From assembly GCA_031553875.1 (NCBI GenBank), contig JAVBKU010000008.1:62001-126000 (forward strand): a stretch of DNA of 64,000 nucleotides. The letters run 5' to 3'. Origin of the DNA: JAVBKU01 sp031553875. Lineage in GTDB: Bacteria > Bacteroidota > Bacteroidia > Bacteroidales > Rikenellaceae. The translations under genes and the position numbers were made by a program. Position 1 is the stretch's first letter. Every line of letters begins with the position of its first letter. This document shows positions 35,544-43,375 of the stretch, one piece after another. The notes under the pieces were generated by a model. The model was not told the origin of the DNA and did not search any database. It saw only the letters and a program-made list of their open reading frames with translations.

Positions 35544-36749
35544 ATGCTCTATTATTTCGCCCTGTTGTCGCCCTGTTTCGCCAGTATATTCTGGGCGATC
35601 ACCATTATTACTAACCATAAACGCAATGCGCAATCCCGCAATCTGTGGGTTGCGGCCCTCGTAATAATAGGTATCAGCACCCTTATTTGGGGTGTGTACT
35701 TCGCAGGTGTGGACAACCATGTCCTGTTCTATAAACTGGAGGCGATCGAAGCACTGACCACACTCCTGCTACCTGCCATGCTCTTCTTCTGCTTCGGGTC
35801 GATGATCAACGAAAAGCCTTTCGGATGGAAAGAATTCCTGTGGCTCACCCCGACCATCCTTCTGGGTCTTTCCATTGGAGTGCTTTATATGTTCATGGGC
35901 GAAGAGAGATCTGTGGCTTATGTGAAAGCTACCATAGAATCCCAGGGTTGCCCCTGCGGATTGTCGGGATTGGAGGCGGTGATGAGTGTATTGAGCGGTC
36001 CCGTGTACTTCTCTTATGTGATGATGGAGATAATGGTGGTACTCATATATGCCACAGTGGGGCTGATCAGGTACTACCGCCGCCTCAACGAGCTTTTTTC
36101 CAATCTAGAGGGGAAATCCATGGAGAACATACGCGCCCTGCTTATCGGCGGCTACCTTATGGTTATCTTTTCGCTGGCGCTGTATCGGGGGCGTTTCCAC
36201 TATAACGAACCGTCGGCCATGCTTGCCGCGCAACAACTCTGCTGGTGTGTGCTGATCTATTTCATGGGTTATCATGTCTACCGCCTGGAGTATACTGGGC
36301 AGACCCTCGCCTCGGAGCTCGAAGAGGCAGACAGGGAGGCTACCGAACATTTGTTCTCGCTGCCTCGCGGAGCGAATATGCTGGACGTTGCCGATGGGGA
36401 GTGGGATCGTTACGATGAACTTCTCCCGGCTTTCGAGGGATTCATGACCGAGGAGAAGATATTCCTTCTCCCGGATATATGCCTGGATGACGTGGCGCGC
36501 ATGATGCGTACCAACCGCGCCTACATATCTCGCATGATCAACGAACGCTACGGCCGTTCGTTCTCCGACGTAATCAACCGCCGCCGCATACGCTGGGCGC
36601 AGGAACTGTTACGCAACGAGCCCACCCTGACTATCGAGGAACTGGCCGTGCAGTCGGGCTTTACCGAGGCTTCCTATTTCAGCCGCACATTCAGGAAGTA
36701 CACGGGCATGACCTGCCGCGAGTGGCAGAGGCGTAATGATATCCGTTGA
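35544..36749 (+). CDS. membrane-anchored AraC-type regulator (HTH_18)
   Basis: 401 residues from the ATG at 35544. An upstream start at 35448 would place 32 charged or non-conserved residues before the first TM and is rejected. Residues ~1-265 hold six or seven TM helices; the cytoplasmic tail carries an AraC helix-turn-helix pair (T-N-R-A-Y-I-S-R-M-I-N and S-G-F-T-E-A-S-Y-F-S-R-T-F-R-K-Y-T-G). Bacteroidota use many such membrane AraC proteins to read signals at the envelope. It has the same design as the frameshifted gene at 53337-54420. Its target is unknown. Confidence 0.9.
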   Translation: MLYYFALLSPCFASIFWAITIITNHKRNAQSRNLWVAALVIIGISTLIWGVYFAGVDNHVLFYKLEAIEALTTLLLPAMLFFCFGSMINEKPFGWKEFLWLTPTILLGLSIGVLYMFMGEERSVAYVKATIESQGCPCGLSGLEAVMSVLSGPVYFSYVMMEIMVVLIYATVGLIRYYRRLNELFSNLEGKSMENIRALLIGGYLMVIFSLALYRGRFHYNEPSAMLAAQQLCWCVLIYFMGYHVYRLEYTGQTLASELEEADREATEHLFSLPRGANMLDVADGEWDRYDELLPAFEGFMTEEKIFLLPDICLDDVARMMRTNRAYISRMINERYGRSFSDVINRRRIRWAQELLRNEPTLTIEELAVQSGFTEASYFSRTFRKYTGMTCREWQRRNDIR

Positions 36750-36780
36750 ACAGCAGAAAATTATCTTTAATCAATTCCGT

Positions 36781-36822
36781 AAAATAAATATGCCGCGTAA
36801 ACTTACGCAGCATATTTATTTT
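36781..36822. terminator. bidirectional terminator
   Basis: A 13-bp arm (36781-36793) pairs perfectly with 36810-36822; an inner stem CGTAA/TTACG (36796-36800/36803-36807) tops it. A and T tracts flank both sides. It separates the AraC gene and the DUF1254-type gene, which face each other. Confidence 0.85.
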
Positions 36823-36836
36823 ATGTACGTATGAGG

Positions 36837-38219
36837 TTATTTGACCTTAACCATCATCGGCACCTGGTATTTGCCGGATATAACATCTGGTCCCGGGCCG
36901 TAGACGCGCAAGATTATGAACGGCTCACCGTCCGGGGCGGGCAGCCAGTTACTTTCGAGGGCCTTGCCGGGCGAGTTCTTGGAGATATAGATGTCGATAC
37001 TGCCGTCTTTATTGGTCTTGAGCTGCTTGCTGCGACTGCCGATAGAATAGCGGTCGATAGGATTGGCCACAAGGAAACGATACGGCAGATTGTACATAGT
37101 GATCGACCAGAAGTATTTGGCCGGCGGTGTCTGACCCTTCTTGAACGTTAACTTATAGCTCGAAGTGGCAGTGTTAATAGGTTTACCATCGGCGTCGGCA
37201 TGCCATGTCAGGTAGATAGCCTGGGAGGCGTAGTTGCCGAAGATACCTTCCACAACACCCAGTGTGCGGGCCAGGTAATCGGTCTTCATTTTCGCGCGCG
37301 TATCGAATAATTCGCTCGATTTAGCCAGCAGGCTGAAATCTGCCAGTTCCTTCATCGCATCTGCTATACCCGCGCGGATAGCGGCCTTGGTAGCGTCGGT
37401 AAAAGCTGTGGTATCCCACGGCATGCCCGGGGCGATACCCAGTAGGGCCATACTGTCGAGGGCTGGCTTGTCCATCTTGTTGGGAACGGTTAACGGCAGC
37501 GCGAAGTTCACATATTTGAACGCGGCTATGGTGTGCTGGTCGCCCTGAATGAACGGGATCCAGTTGATCTTAGGAGCGGGAGCGGCGGGTACGTTACCCA
37601 TATATTCGCTCAGGGTCACAAGCCTGTAACCCTCCTGTATCTTGCGTACGTTGGGCATGTCCGCGAGGCCGTCGGCTCCGGTGCGGGTCAGTATTCCCAC
37701 GAAGTTGGATTCGCCGCGGATCACCCTTTTGATTCCCGGAGGCGTGGAACTTACCCATTCCGGGCTGGCTATGAGGTATATTCCGCCCTTCTGGCCGTCG
37801 ATCACCGAGCCGGGGCTGTCGAGTACAAAACCCCACAGGTCGTCGACCTGAGAGGTATAATAACGATTGGGGTCTACGGGGGGCATCTCCAATACCCACG
37901 GCTCGGCGCGCAGGTCCAGCCAGGCCCATGAGTAGGGGGTGTCGTTGTTGGGCGATACGATGTCTTTGTTTTCCGGAGTGGCGAGTCCATAGTGGCGGAA
38001 CATGCCGAAGCCGCCGACGTAGGAGGAAGAAGAGGCGTCAATGGCCTGGGCGTACATGGTGGCGTAGTTCATTATCAGCGGATAGCTGAAGATATACGCC
38101 TGCGTCGTCAGGGCCTGTATGCGCTCGGGAGAGAGCTTGTTAATGTCGGTCTTTTTCGGACCGCAGGATGCCAGCACCAGGGCCGACAGCGCGATAATTG
38201 ATAGGAATCTTGTTTTCAT
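36837..38219 (-). CDS. DUF1254/DUF1214-type lipoprotein
   Basis: About 460 residues from the ATG at 38219, which begins a lipoprotein signal (L-V-L-A-S-C-G, Cys19); longer starts put extra residues before the signal and are rejected. The N-terminal domain (T-Q-A-Y-I-F-S-Y-P-L-I-M, then D-T-P-Y-S-W-A-W-L-D-L-R) and the C-terminal part (Y-F-W-S-I-T-M-Y-N, later L-P-A-P-D-G-E-P-F) match the DUF1254 and DUF1214 families. These proteins are widespread and their activity is not settled. It is a single-gene unit. Confidence 0.85.
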   Translation of the reverse strand: MKTRFLSIIALSALVLASCGPKKTDINKLSPERIQALTTQAYIFSYPLIMNYATMYAQAIDASSSSYVGGFGMFRHYGLATPENKDIVSPNNDTPYSWAWLDLRAEPWVLEMPPVDPNRYYTSQVDDLWGFVLDSPGSVIDGQKGGIYLIASPEWVSSTPPGIKRVIRGESNFVGILTRTGADGLADMPNVRKIQEGYRLVTLSEYMGNVPAAPAPKINWIPFIQGDQHTIAAFKYVNFALPLTVPNKMDKPALDSMALLGIAPGMPWDTTAFTDATKAAIRAGIADAMKELADFSLLAKSSELFDTRAKMKTDYLARTLGVVEGIFGNYASQAIYLTWHADADGKPINTATSSYKLTFKKGQTPPAKYFWSITMYNLPYRFLVANPIDRYSIGSRSKQLKTNKDGSIDIYISKNSPGKALESNWLPAPDGEPFIILRVYGPGPDVISGKYQVPMMVKVK

Positions 38220-38378
38220 GGCAGTATCGTTATTAAGTGTTTTTTGATCACAGAACATGGTCAACGCAAATTCCCGGCCAAAAGGTCTGGAATGCCGCAC
38301 GGTGTTATTCTCGCGGCTGTATTTGCAATATGGCCCCGGTCCGTTAAAGAGCGGTATGGCATTTTTAAAATGAATTTT

Positions 38379-38386
38379 TATATTTG
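38379..38386 (+). promoter_or_regulatory. -7 element for the barrel-lipoprotein gene
   Basis: TATATTTG, an exact -7 match, with only a weak upstream element (ATGG near 38356). Transcription would start near 38393, giving a ~70-nt leader. Confidence 0.45.
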
Positions 38387-38461
38387 TAATGATCGACCGC
38401 AGTCATATTTTAGCGGTATCGGTGCGAAAGGCTGGGATAAAACCTAATAAATCTTCATATT

Positions 38462-40345
38462 ATGAAAAAATCAGTGTCACTATTTATCGGGAGTTTCATA
38501 GCCCTCTCCCTCTGTTTCGTCCTGTCGGGATGCGGGACTAAAAGCACCGCTCCCGAGAAGGAAGGGGAAATGCATGAATTATTGCACACGTGGTGCGACG
38601 GCATGCTCGAACATCAGTTGGATCACAAATCGGGAGTCATGGAGGGCGGTCTGCTGTGCTCCGCCTGCGGTATAATCCACGGCCGTTGTCCCGACGCCAT
38701 GTATCCGCTGCTCTATGTGTCGGAGCTCACCGGTGACAAAAAATATAAGGACGCGGCGCTCAAACTCTTCGATTGGGGCGAGCGTAACGTGAGGATGCCC
38801 GACGGCTCGTGGAGCAACGAGGTGAGTGTCTCCTCCTGGAAGGGTATAACCGTCTTCGGGCTTATCGCCCTCTCAGAGGCCTACCACGATTTCGGGTACA
38901 TGCTGGACACCGTCACCCGTGCCAAGTGGTATAACAGCATAATCGAGCAGGCCGACTTTATCGAATATTACCTCAAACCCGGTAAGGGTAACATCAACTA
39001 TCCCGCATCGGCGCCCTATGCCCTCGCGCTTGCCGCCGAGGTGACCGGCAAGGAGAGCTATAAGGCCCGCGCCAAGGAGCTGGCGGGGATGATAGTGGAG
39101 TATTTCACTCCCAACGACCATTTCCTCTATGGTGAGGGGGCGTATCCCTACACCGCCTCGGCCAAGGGTCTGAGGCCCGTCGACCTGGGGTACAACGTGG
39201 AGGAATCGCTGCCCAACCTGTTGCTTTATGCCGATTTTGTGGGCAACGACTCGCTTAGGAGCCTCGTGAAGCGCTCCATGGACACTCATATTGAGTTTAT
39301 GCTCCCCGACGGGGCGTGGGACAACAGCTGGGGTACGCGCAACTATAAGTGGAGCTACTGGGGCAGCCGCACCAGCGACGGCGTGTTGCCGCTGTGCCGT
39401 GTGCTCGCTTCGGAGGACCCCGTATACGGCGAGATAGGCTACCGCAATTTCCTGCTGTTGCGCAGATTCACTCCCGGCAAGCTGTTGTACGGCGGTGCGC
39501 ACTATGAGAGCGCAGGTTACAGGCCGTGCCTCCACCACACCTTCGACCATGCCAAGAGCCTCGCCCTTGCGCTCAAGAAGGGATTCAAGAAACCGGAACA
39601 ATCTACTCCGATACCCCGCGACGCGGAGTACGGCGTGAAATATTTCAAGGATCTAGATTTGTGGATGGTCGCCCACAAGAACTGGAAAGCTACGGTGTCG
39701 GGCTCCGATATAGATTACAAGAAACCCGGCGGCAACGCCCTCGGTGGAGCGATGACCGTGTTGTGGCATTGGGAGACAGGCCCCCTGTTGGCCTCCGCTA
39801 TGACCGTATACCAGTGCTGGGAGCCTAACAACATGCAGATGTTGAGGGGCGTGCAGGACTATACCAGCGGCCTGACCGTGCAGTACAAAGAGAACGACGA
39901 GGTGTACCGCAATACCAGCTTCTACGATTCCAAGGTAAGCCATAGGACGCTGCCCGGCGGAGAACAGATCACCGTCATGACAGGATTGGAAACTATCGGC
40001 CACAAGACTCCGGCGTCCGGTAAGATCGGGGTGGCGCTCGAGTATGAATTCTCGGGCGAGGAGTGTGTGATAACCGCCCGCAACCTCAATCCCCGCGACA
40101 AGAGGACGCTGGAACTGTTCATTCCCCTTATCTCTCCCGCCGCTGAGAAGTATTACCAGCAAGAGGACGGATATGTCATCGAGAAAGGGACTACACGCGT
40201 GAGCCTCGTTGCGGAGAACGGCGCACTGGAAATATTACCGAGGGAGGCCAATGGCAGGGCTTTTATACCCAGCCCCGGCTTCGAATTCATACCCTTCAAG
40301 GTGGACATCAACGGCCACGCTACGATAAAGATCAAGGTTGAATAA
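38462..40345 (+). CDS. secreted lipoprotein with (alpha/alpha)-barrel, probable glycan-active enzyme
   Basis: 627 residues, lipobox L-S-G-C (Cys24). The first ~400 residues have the helical-hairpin rhythm of six-hairpin glycosidases and lyases (e.g. Y-P-L-L-Y-V-S-E-L-T-G-D-K-K-Y, A-L-A-L-A-A-E-V-T-G-K-E-S-Y) and a cysteine/histidine-rich stretch L-L-C-S-A-C-G-I-I-H-G-R-C. The last ~200 residues look like a beta-sandwich. I do not recognise an exact family. With the PF05426 lyase pair and GH115 nearby, breakdown of an acidic plant or algal glycan is plausible. It is a single gene closed by a very strong terminator. Confidence 0.65.
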   Translation: MKKSVSLFIGSFIALSLCFVLSGCGTKSTAPEKEGEMHELLHTWCDGMLEHQLDHKSGVMEGGLLCSACGIIHGRCPDAMYPLLYVSELTGDKKYKDAALKLFDWGERNVRMPDGSWSNEVSVSSWKGITVFGLIALSEAYHDFGYMLDTVTRAKWYNSIIEQADFIEYYLKPGKGNINYPASAPYALALAAEVTGKESYKARAKELAGMIVEYFTPNDHFLYGEGAYPYTASAKGLRPVDLGYNVEESLPNLLLYADFVGNDSLRSLVKRSMDTHIEFMLPDGAWDNSWGTRNYKWSYWGSRTSDGVLPLCRVLASEDPVYGEIGYRNFLLLRRFTPGKLLYGGAHYESAGYRPCLHHTFDHAKSLALALKKGFKKPEQSTPIPRDAEYGVKYFKDLDLWMVAHKNWKATVSGSDIDYKKPGGNALGGAMTVLWHWETGPLLASAMTVYQCWEPNNMQMLRGVQDYTSGLTVQYKENDEVYRNTSFYDSKVSHRTLPGGEQITVMTGLETIGHKTPASGKIGVALEYEFSGEECVITARNLNPRDKRTLELFIPLISPAAEKYYQQEDGYVIEKGTTRVSLVAENGALEILPREANGRAFIPSPGFEFIPFKVDINGHATIKIKVE

Positions 40346-40387
40346 TCCTTAGCTGGCGGCCGTGTAGGTAAACTCCGGACCGGATAG

Positions 40388-40430
40388 AACGAAAGAAGCA
40401 GGCGGAGATTCTCCGCCTGCTTCTTTCGTT
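40388..40430. terminator. very strong bidirectional terminator
   Basis: A perfect 20-bp stem (40388-40407 with 40411-40430) with an ATT loop, rich in GAAAG/CTTTC. It lies between convergent genes ending at 40345 and 40449. Confidence 0.85.
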
Positions 40431-40448
40431 GCGCGCAGCCTTACTCTT

Positions 40449-41708
40449 TTACTTAGTAAGGTAGTTGACGTTGTCGTCCTTGATCCTGGTCGGGTACTTG
40501 GCCTTCACTCTCTCGAACGCCTCCATGAACGGGCCCTGGGGCTCGAAGCCGGCGGCCCTGTAAGTGTGCCATGCGCCTGTGATCTGCGTCCCGTCCCAGT
40601 CTTCGACCTGCTGGTAGGGCTTCCAATCCTCCTTGGTCTTGCCTAAGTAGTTGGCGAGAAATTTTATCGCCGAGCTGATGCTGCGGCCGTCCTTGTTTTC
40701 CCAATAGAGTTTGGGATTCACTTCCATTGCCATGTCGCACATGGTGAGGTAGTGGTGGATGTTATACCATGAGTAGCTGTATCCGCGGGTGCGGGCTGTC
40801 TCCTTGGGCATGCGTCCGTCGGGTTCCACCTGCGGGAATATCCTCCTTGAGGGGAATGAATCGACTATGGCCTTGGCAGCCTCCTTATTACCGATAAAGA
40901 GGGCATAGGCGAGCTGCGATTCGTCGTAGGCGCAACCGTGGTTATTTTTCGCGCGGCGTTCAGCCTTACCCAGGGTGCTGGTGTCCATCCATGTGTACAT
41001 GTCGCTGATCCACTTGGTCAGGCCCTTGTGGAAGTCGGGAGTGTAGGCTTTGGAATCCTGCACCAGAGAGATGCCAGCCACCATGTTCACGAGCGTGTAG
41101 CCGAAGATGATACCGGCTGCGTCGCCCTTCTTCACATTCTCGTTGAGTGTCTCCATATTTATACGACCATAGTTGAAGTGGGGGGTCATGTATGTGTCGG
41201 GGTCTAAACACCATGTGTACACGAATTCCACGGCTTTCTTGGCATATCTTTCGTCCCCTGAGAAGAAGTAGGCAAGGCCGAGCTTGGCAGTGCTGGTGCT
41301 CATCACTTCGATGGGCCCCACGTCATACTTCTTGTAATCTTTGTTGATGGGGAGCTTCTCGTCATACACCCATTTGCCGTCGATCAGGTGGCCGTACTTG
41401 CTCGTACATACGAAATCGTGCGGGTTGTCGACCTTTACCAGCGCGTCGGCGGGCTTGTCCATCACCGAGGGGGCCTTCTTGACCATAATCCTCTCCGCTT
41501 GCCTCAGAAGATCCTGGTAGGCGGGATAGTAGATAGAGCTTTCGCCCTTCTTGTCGATGTCGGCACGGGCAGCGACCATCTTGTCGAAGTTCCATACGGA
41601 TACCACAGGGCGCTTTACCACTTCCTGTTTTTTGGCCTTCTTGGCCATCGCGGCAGTCGACACCATGGCCATCGCGGCGAAGATAATGAGAATGTTTTTC
41701 AGTTTCAT
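40449..41708 (-). CDS. alginate-lyase-family (PF05426) secreted protein
   Basis: 419 residues, signal peptide ending A-A-M-A-K. The (alpha/alpha)-barrel carries the catalytic-type motif N255-N-H257-G followed by A-Y-D-E-S-Q-L, and later R-T-R-G-Y-S-Y-S-W-Y-N-I, corresponding to the Asn-His and Arg/Tyr active-site blocks of PL5-like lyases. The family cleaves uronic-acid glycans by beta-elimination, but many members are not alginate-specific, and no alginate utilisation genes are visible. It is paralogous to, and divergent from, the gene at 41955. Confidence 0.8.
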   Translation of the reverse strand: MKLKNILIIFAAMAMVSTAAMAKKAKKQEVVKRPVVSVWNFDKMVAARADIDKKGESSIYYPAYQDLLRQAERIMVKKAPSVMDKPADALVKVDNPHDFVCTSKYGHLIDGKWVYDEKLPINKDYKKYDVGPIEVMSTSTAKLGLAYFFSGDERYAKKAVEFVYTWCLDPDTYMTPHFNYGRINMETLNENVKKGDAAGIIFGYTLVNMVAGISLVQDSKAYTPDFHKGLTKWISDMYTWMDTSTLGKAERRAKNNHGCAYDESQLAYALFIGNKEAAKAIVDSFPSRRIFPQVEPDGRMPKETARTRGYSYSWYNIHHYLTMCDMAMEVNPKLYWENKDGRSISSAIKFLANYLGKTKEDWKPYQQVEDWDGTQITGAWHTYRAAGFEPQGPFMEAFERVKAKYPTRIKDDNVNYLTK

Positions 41709-41884
41709 AGATATGGTAGATTAGTTGTTTTGATCCCGGGGCGGATGGCCGGCATATAATGTTTCCGCCCGTAAATAGAACGTGAAATTAGTCAAAAAAT
41801 ATTAATCGACAATATTACGTTTATCTGTGGTGTACCCGTCTGTCGCACGAAAAGAATTTAGTAAGCGTAAAAAATAATCGCTAC

Positions 41885-41915
41885 TTGCGCATTAACACAA
41901 GAAATTATATATTTG
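41885..41915 (+). promoter_or_regulatory. promoter of the second PF05426 gene
   Basis: TTG (41885-41887), a 20-bp spacer and TATATTTG (41908-41915). Transcription would start near 41922, ~33 nt before the ATG. Confidence 0.75.
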
Positions 41916-41954
41916 GGCAACCAAAATTAATCGAATAACCAAAACCAAAACCTA

Positions 41955-43289
41955 ATGAAACTGAAAAGAATTTTATTGACAGCCCTGAGTGTCGTCGTGT
42001 GCGCCTCGGCCGTAGCTGCAAAGAAAAGCAAGGCTCCCAAATCAGCGGAAAAGCGCCCCGCCGTGTGTGTTTGGAATTACGATCAGATGGTGGCTGCACG
42101 CGAGGATATCCGCAAGAAAGGCGATGCCTCGACCTATAAGGCGAATTACGACGTGCTTATCGCCTCGGCCGACAAGCTCCTTGACGCCAAGCCCACAACC
42201 GTTATGGACAACGACGATAAGCGCCTTGTGAAGCCCGAAACGATGGGGGCGTCCAAGCATGACTTTCTCAATACTAGCAAGTATGTGTGGCCCGACGGCA
42301 AGGGATGGCTCAAGTATGACGAAACACAGGGCGTTAACACCGACTGGAGGAACTACTCCGTATCGGGATTGGGGCCGATGGTAAACCGTATCAAGACGCT
42401 CGGCTTGGCTTACTATTTCTCCGGTGATGAGAAGTACGCGGCCAAAGCTGTCGAGTTTGCAAGAGTATGGTACCTCGATCCCGAAACCAAGATGAACCCC
42501 AACTATCAGTACGGCGTGGTGCGCCCCGTAAACGGTAAGCCCGGCGAGTATGTAACAGGCCCCGCCGGCGTTATCAACTGCCATTCGCATACCTACGTCA
42601 TGGCAGGGTTGTCGCTGATAAGGGGTTCTAAGGCTTACACCCCCGAATTCGACAAGGGTATGAAGGAGTGGGTTTCACAGTTGTACGACTGGATGCTCAA
42701 CCACGAATACGGCAAAGCCGAGGACAGGAGCAAGGGTAACCATGCCGTGGCATACGACCAGGTTATGCTCTCTTTCGCTCTTTTCGTGGGCAACGATGCT
42801 GAAGCTAAGCGCATAGTCGACTCATTCCCCGAGAAGAGGATTTTCAAGCAGATAGAGCCCAACGGCGAAATGGCCCAGGAAACAAGGCGTGAGTCGGGTT
42901 TCCACTACTCCAACTACAACCTTGGCCACCTTATGGAATTCTGCGATATGGCCATGGAGATCAATCCCAAACTCTATTACAGTAACCAAGACGGCCGCAG
43001 TATCGAGAACGCCATAAAGTTCCTCGTGCCTTATCTTGGAGGTACCCGCGCCGATTGGCAGGCCGCCAGCGGTAAAGCCGGGCAAAAATTCAAAGAGTAC
43101 GGCGACGGCACGTTCGAAAGGACTCAGGTAGTGATCGCGTGCTGGGCTTACAGGGCCGCCCGATACTCCCCCGACGCCGGATTTATGAAGGCCTTCGAGA
43201 TACAGAAGGCGCAGACCATGTCCGATCCTAAGTACAACAAGGACCGGTTCAGGTTGAGGGATAACGCCCTGCTCTACATAACCGAGTAA
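41955..43289 (+). CDS. alginate-lyase-family (PF05426) secreted protein, paralogue
   Basis: 444 residues, signal peptide ending A-V-A-A-K. It has the same layout as the divergent neighbour: R-P-A-V-C-V-W-N-Y-D-Q-M near the N-terminus, K-G-N-H-A-V-A-Y-D-Q-V-M as the Asn-His block, and R-R-E-S-G-F-H-Y-S-N-Y-N-L-G for the Arg/Tyr block. The two share the frame W-N-(F/Y)-D-x-M-V-A-A-R and clearly arose by duplication, now with ~25 residues of extra loops here. They may act on related glycans. Confidence 0.8.
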   Translation: MKLKRILLTALSVVVCASAVAAKKSKAPKSAEKRPAVCVWNYDQMVAAREDIRKKGDASTYKANYDVLIASADKLLDAKPTTVMDNDDKRLVKPETMGASKHDFLNTSKYVWPDGKGWLKYDETQGVNTDWRNYSVSGLGPMVNRIKTLGLAYYFSGDEKYAAKAVEFARVWYLDPETKMNPNYQYGVVRPVNGKPGEYVTGPAGVINCHSHTYVMAGLSLIRGSKAYTPEFDKGMKEWVSQLYDWMLNHEYGKAEDRSKGNHAVAYDQVMLSFALFVGNDAEAKRIVDSFPEKRIFKQIEPNGEMAQETRRESGFHYSNYNLGHLMEFCDMAMEINPKLYYSNQDGRSIENAIKFLVPYLGGTRADWQAASGKAGQKFKEYGDGTFERTQVVIACWAYRAARYSPDAGFMKAFEIQKAQTMSDPKYNKDRFRLRDNALLYITE

Positions 43290-43321
43290 TCGTTCGGGGG
43301 ATCGCTCTGCGCGATCGTAAT

Positions 43322-43356
43322 AAAAAGGCGCCGCCCATCCGGGCGGCGCCTTTTTT
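43322..43356. terminator. bidirectional terminator
   Basis: GGCGCCGCCC (43327-43336) pairs with GGGCGGCGCC (43341-43350) around ATCC, with AAAAA before and TTTTTT after. It lies between convergent genes. Confidence 0.9.
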
Positions 43357-43375
43357 ATTGCCGGTAACGTTGGTG

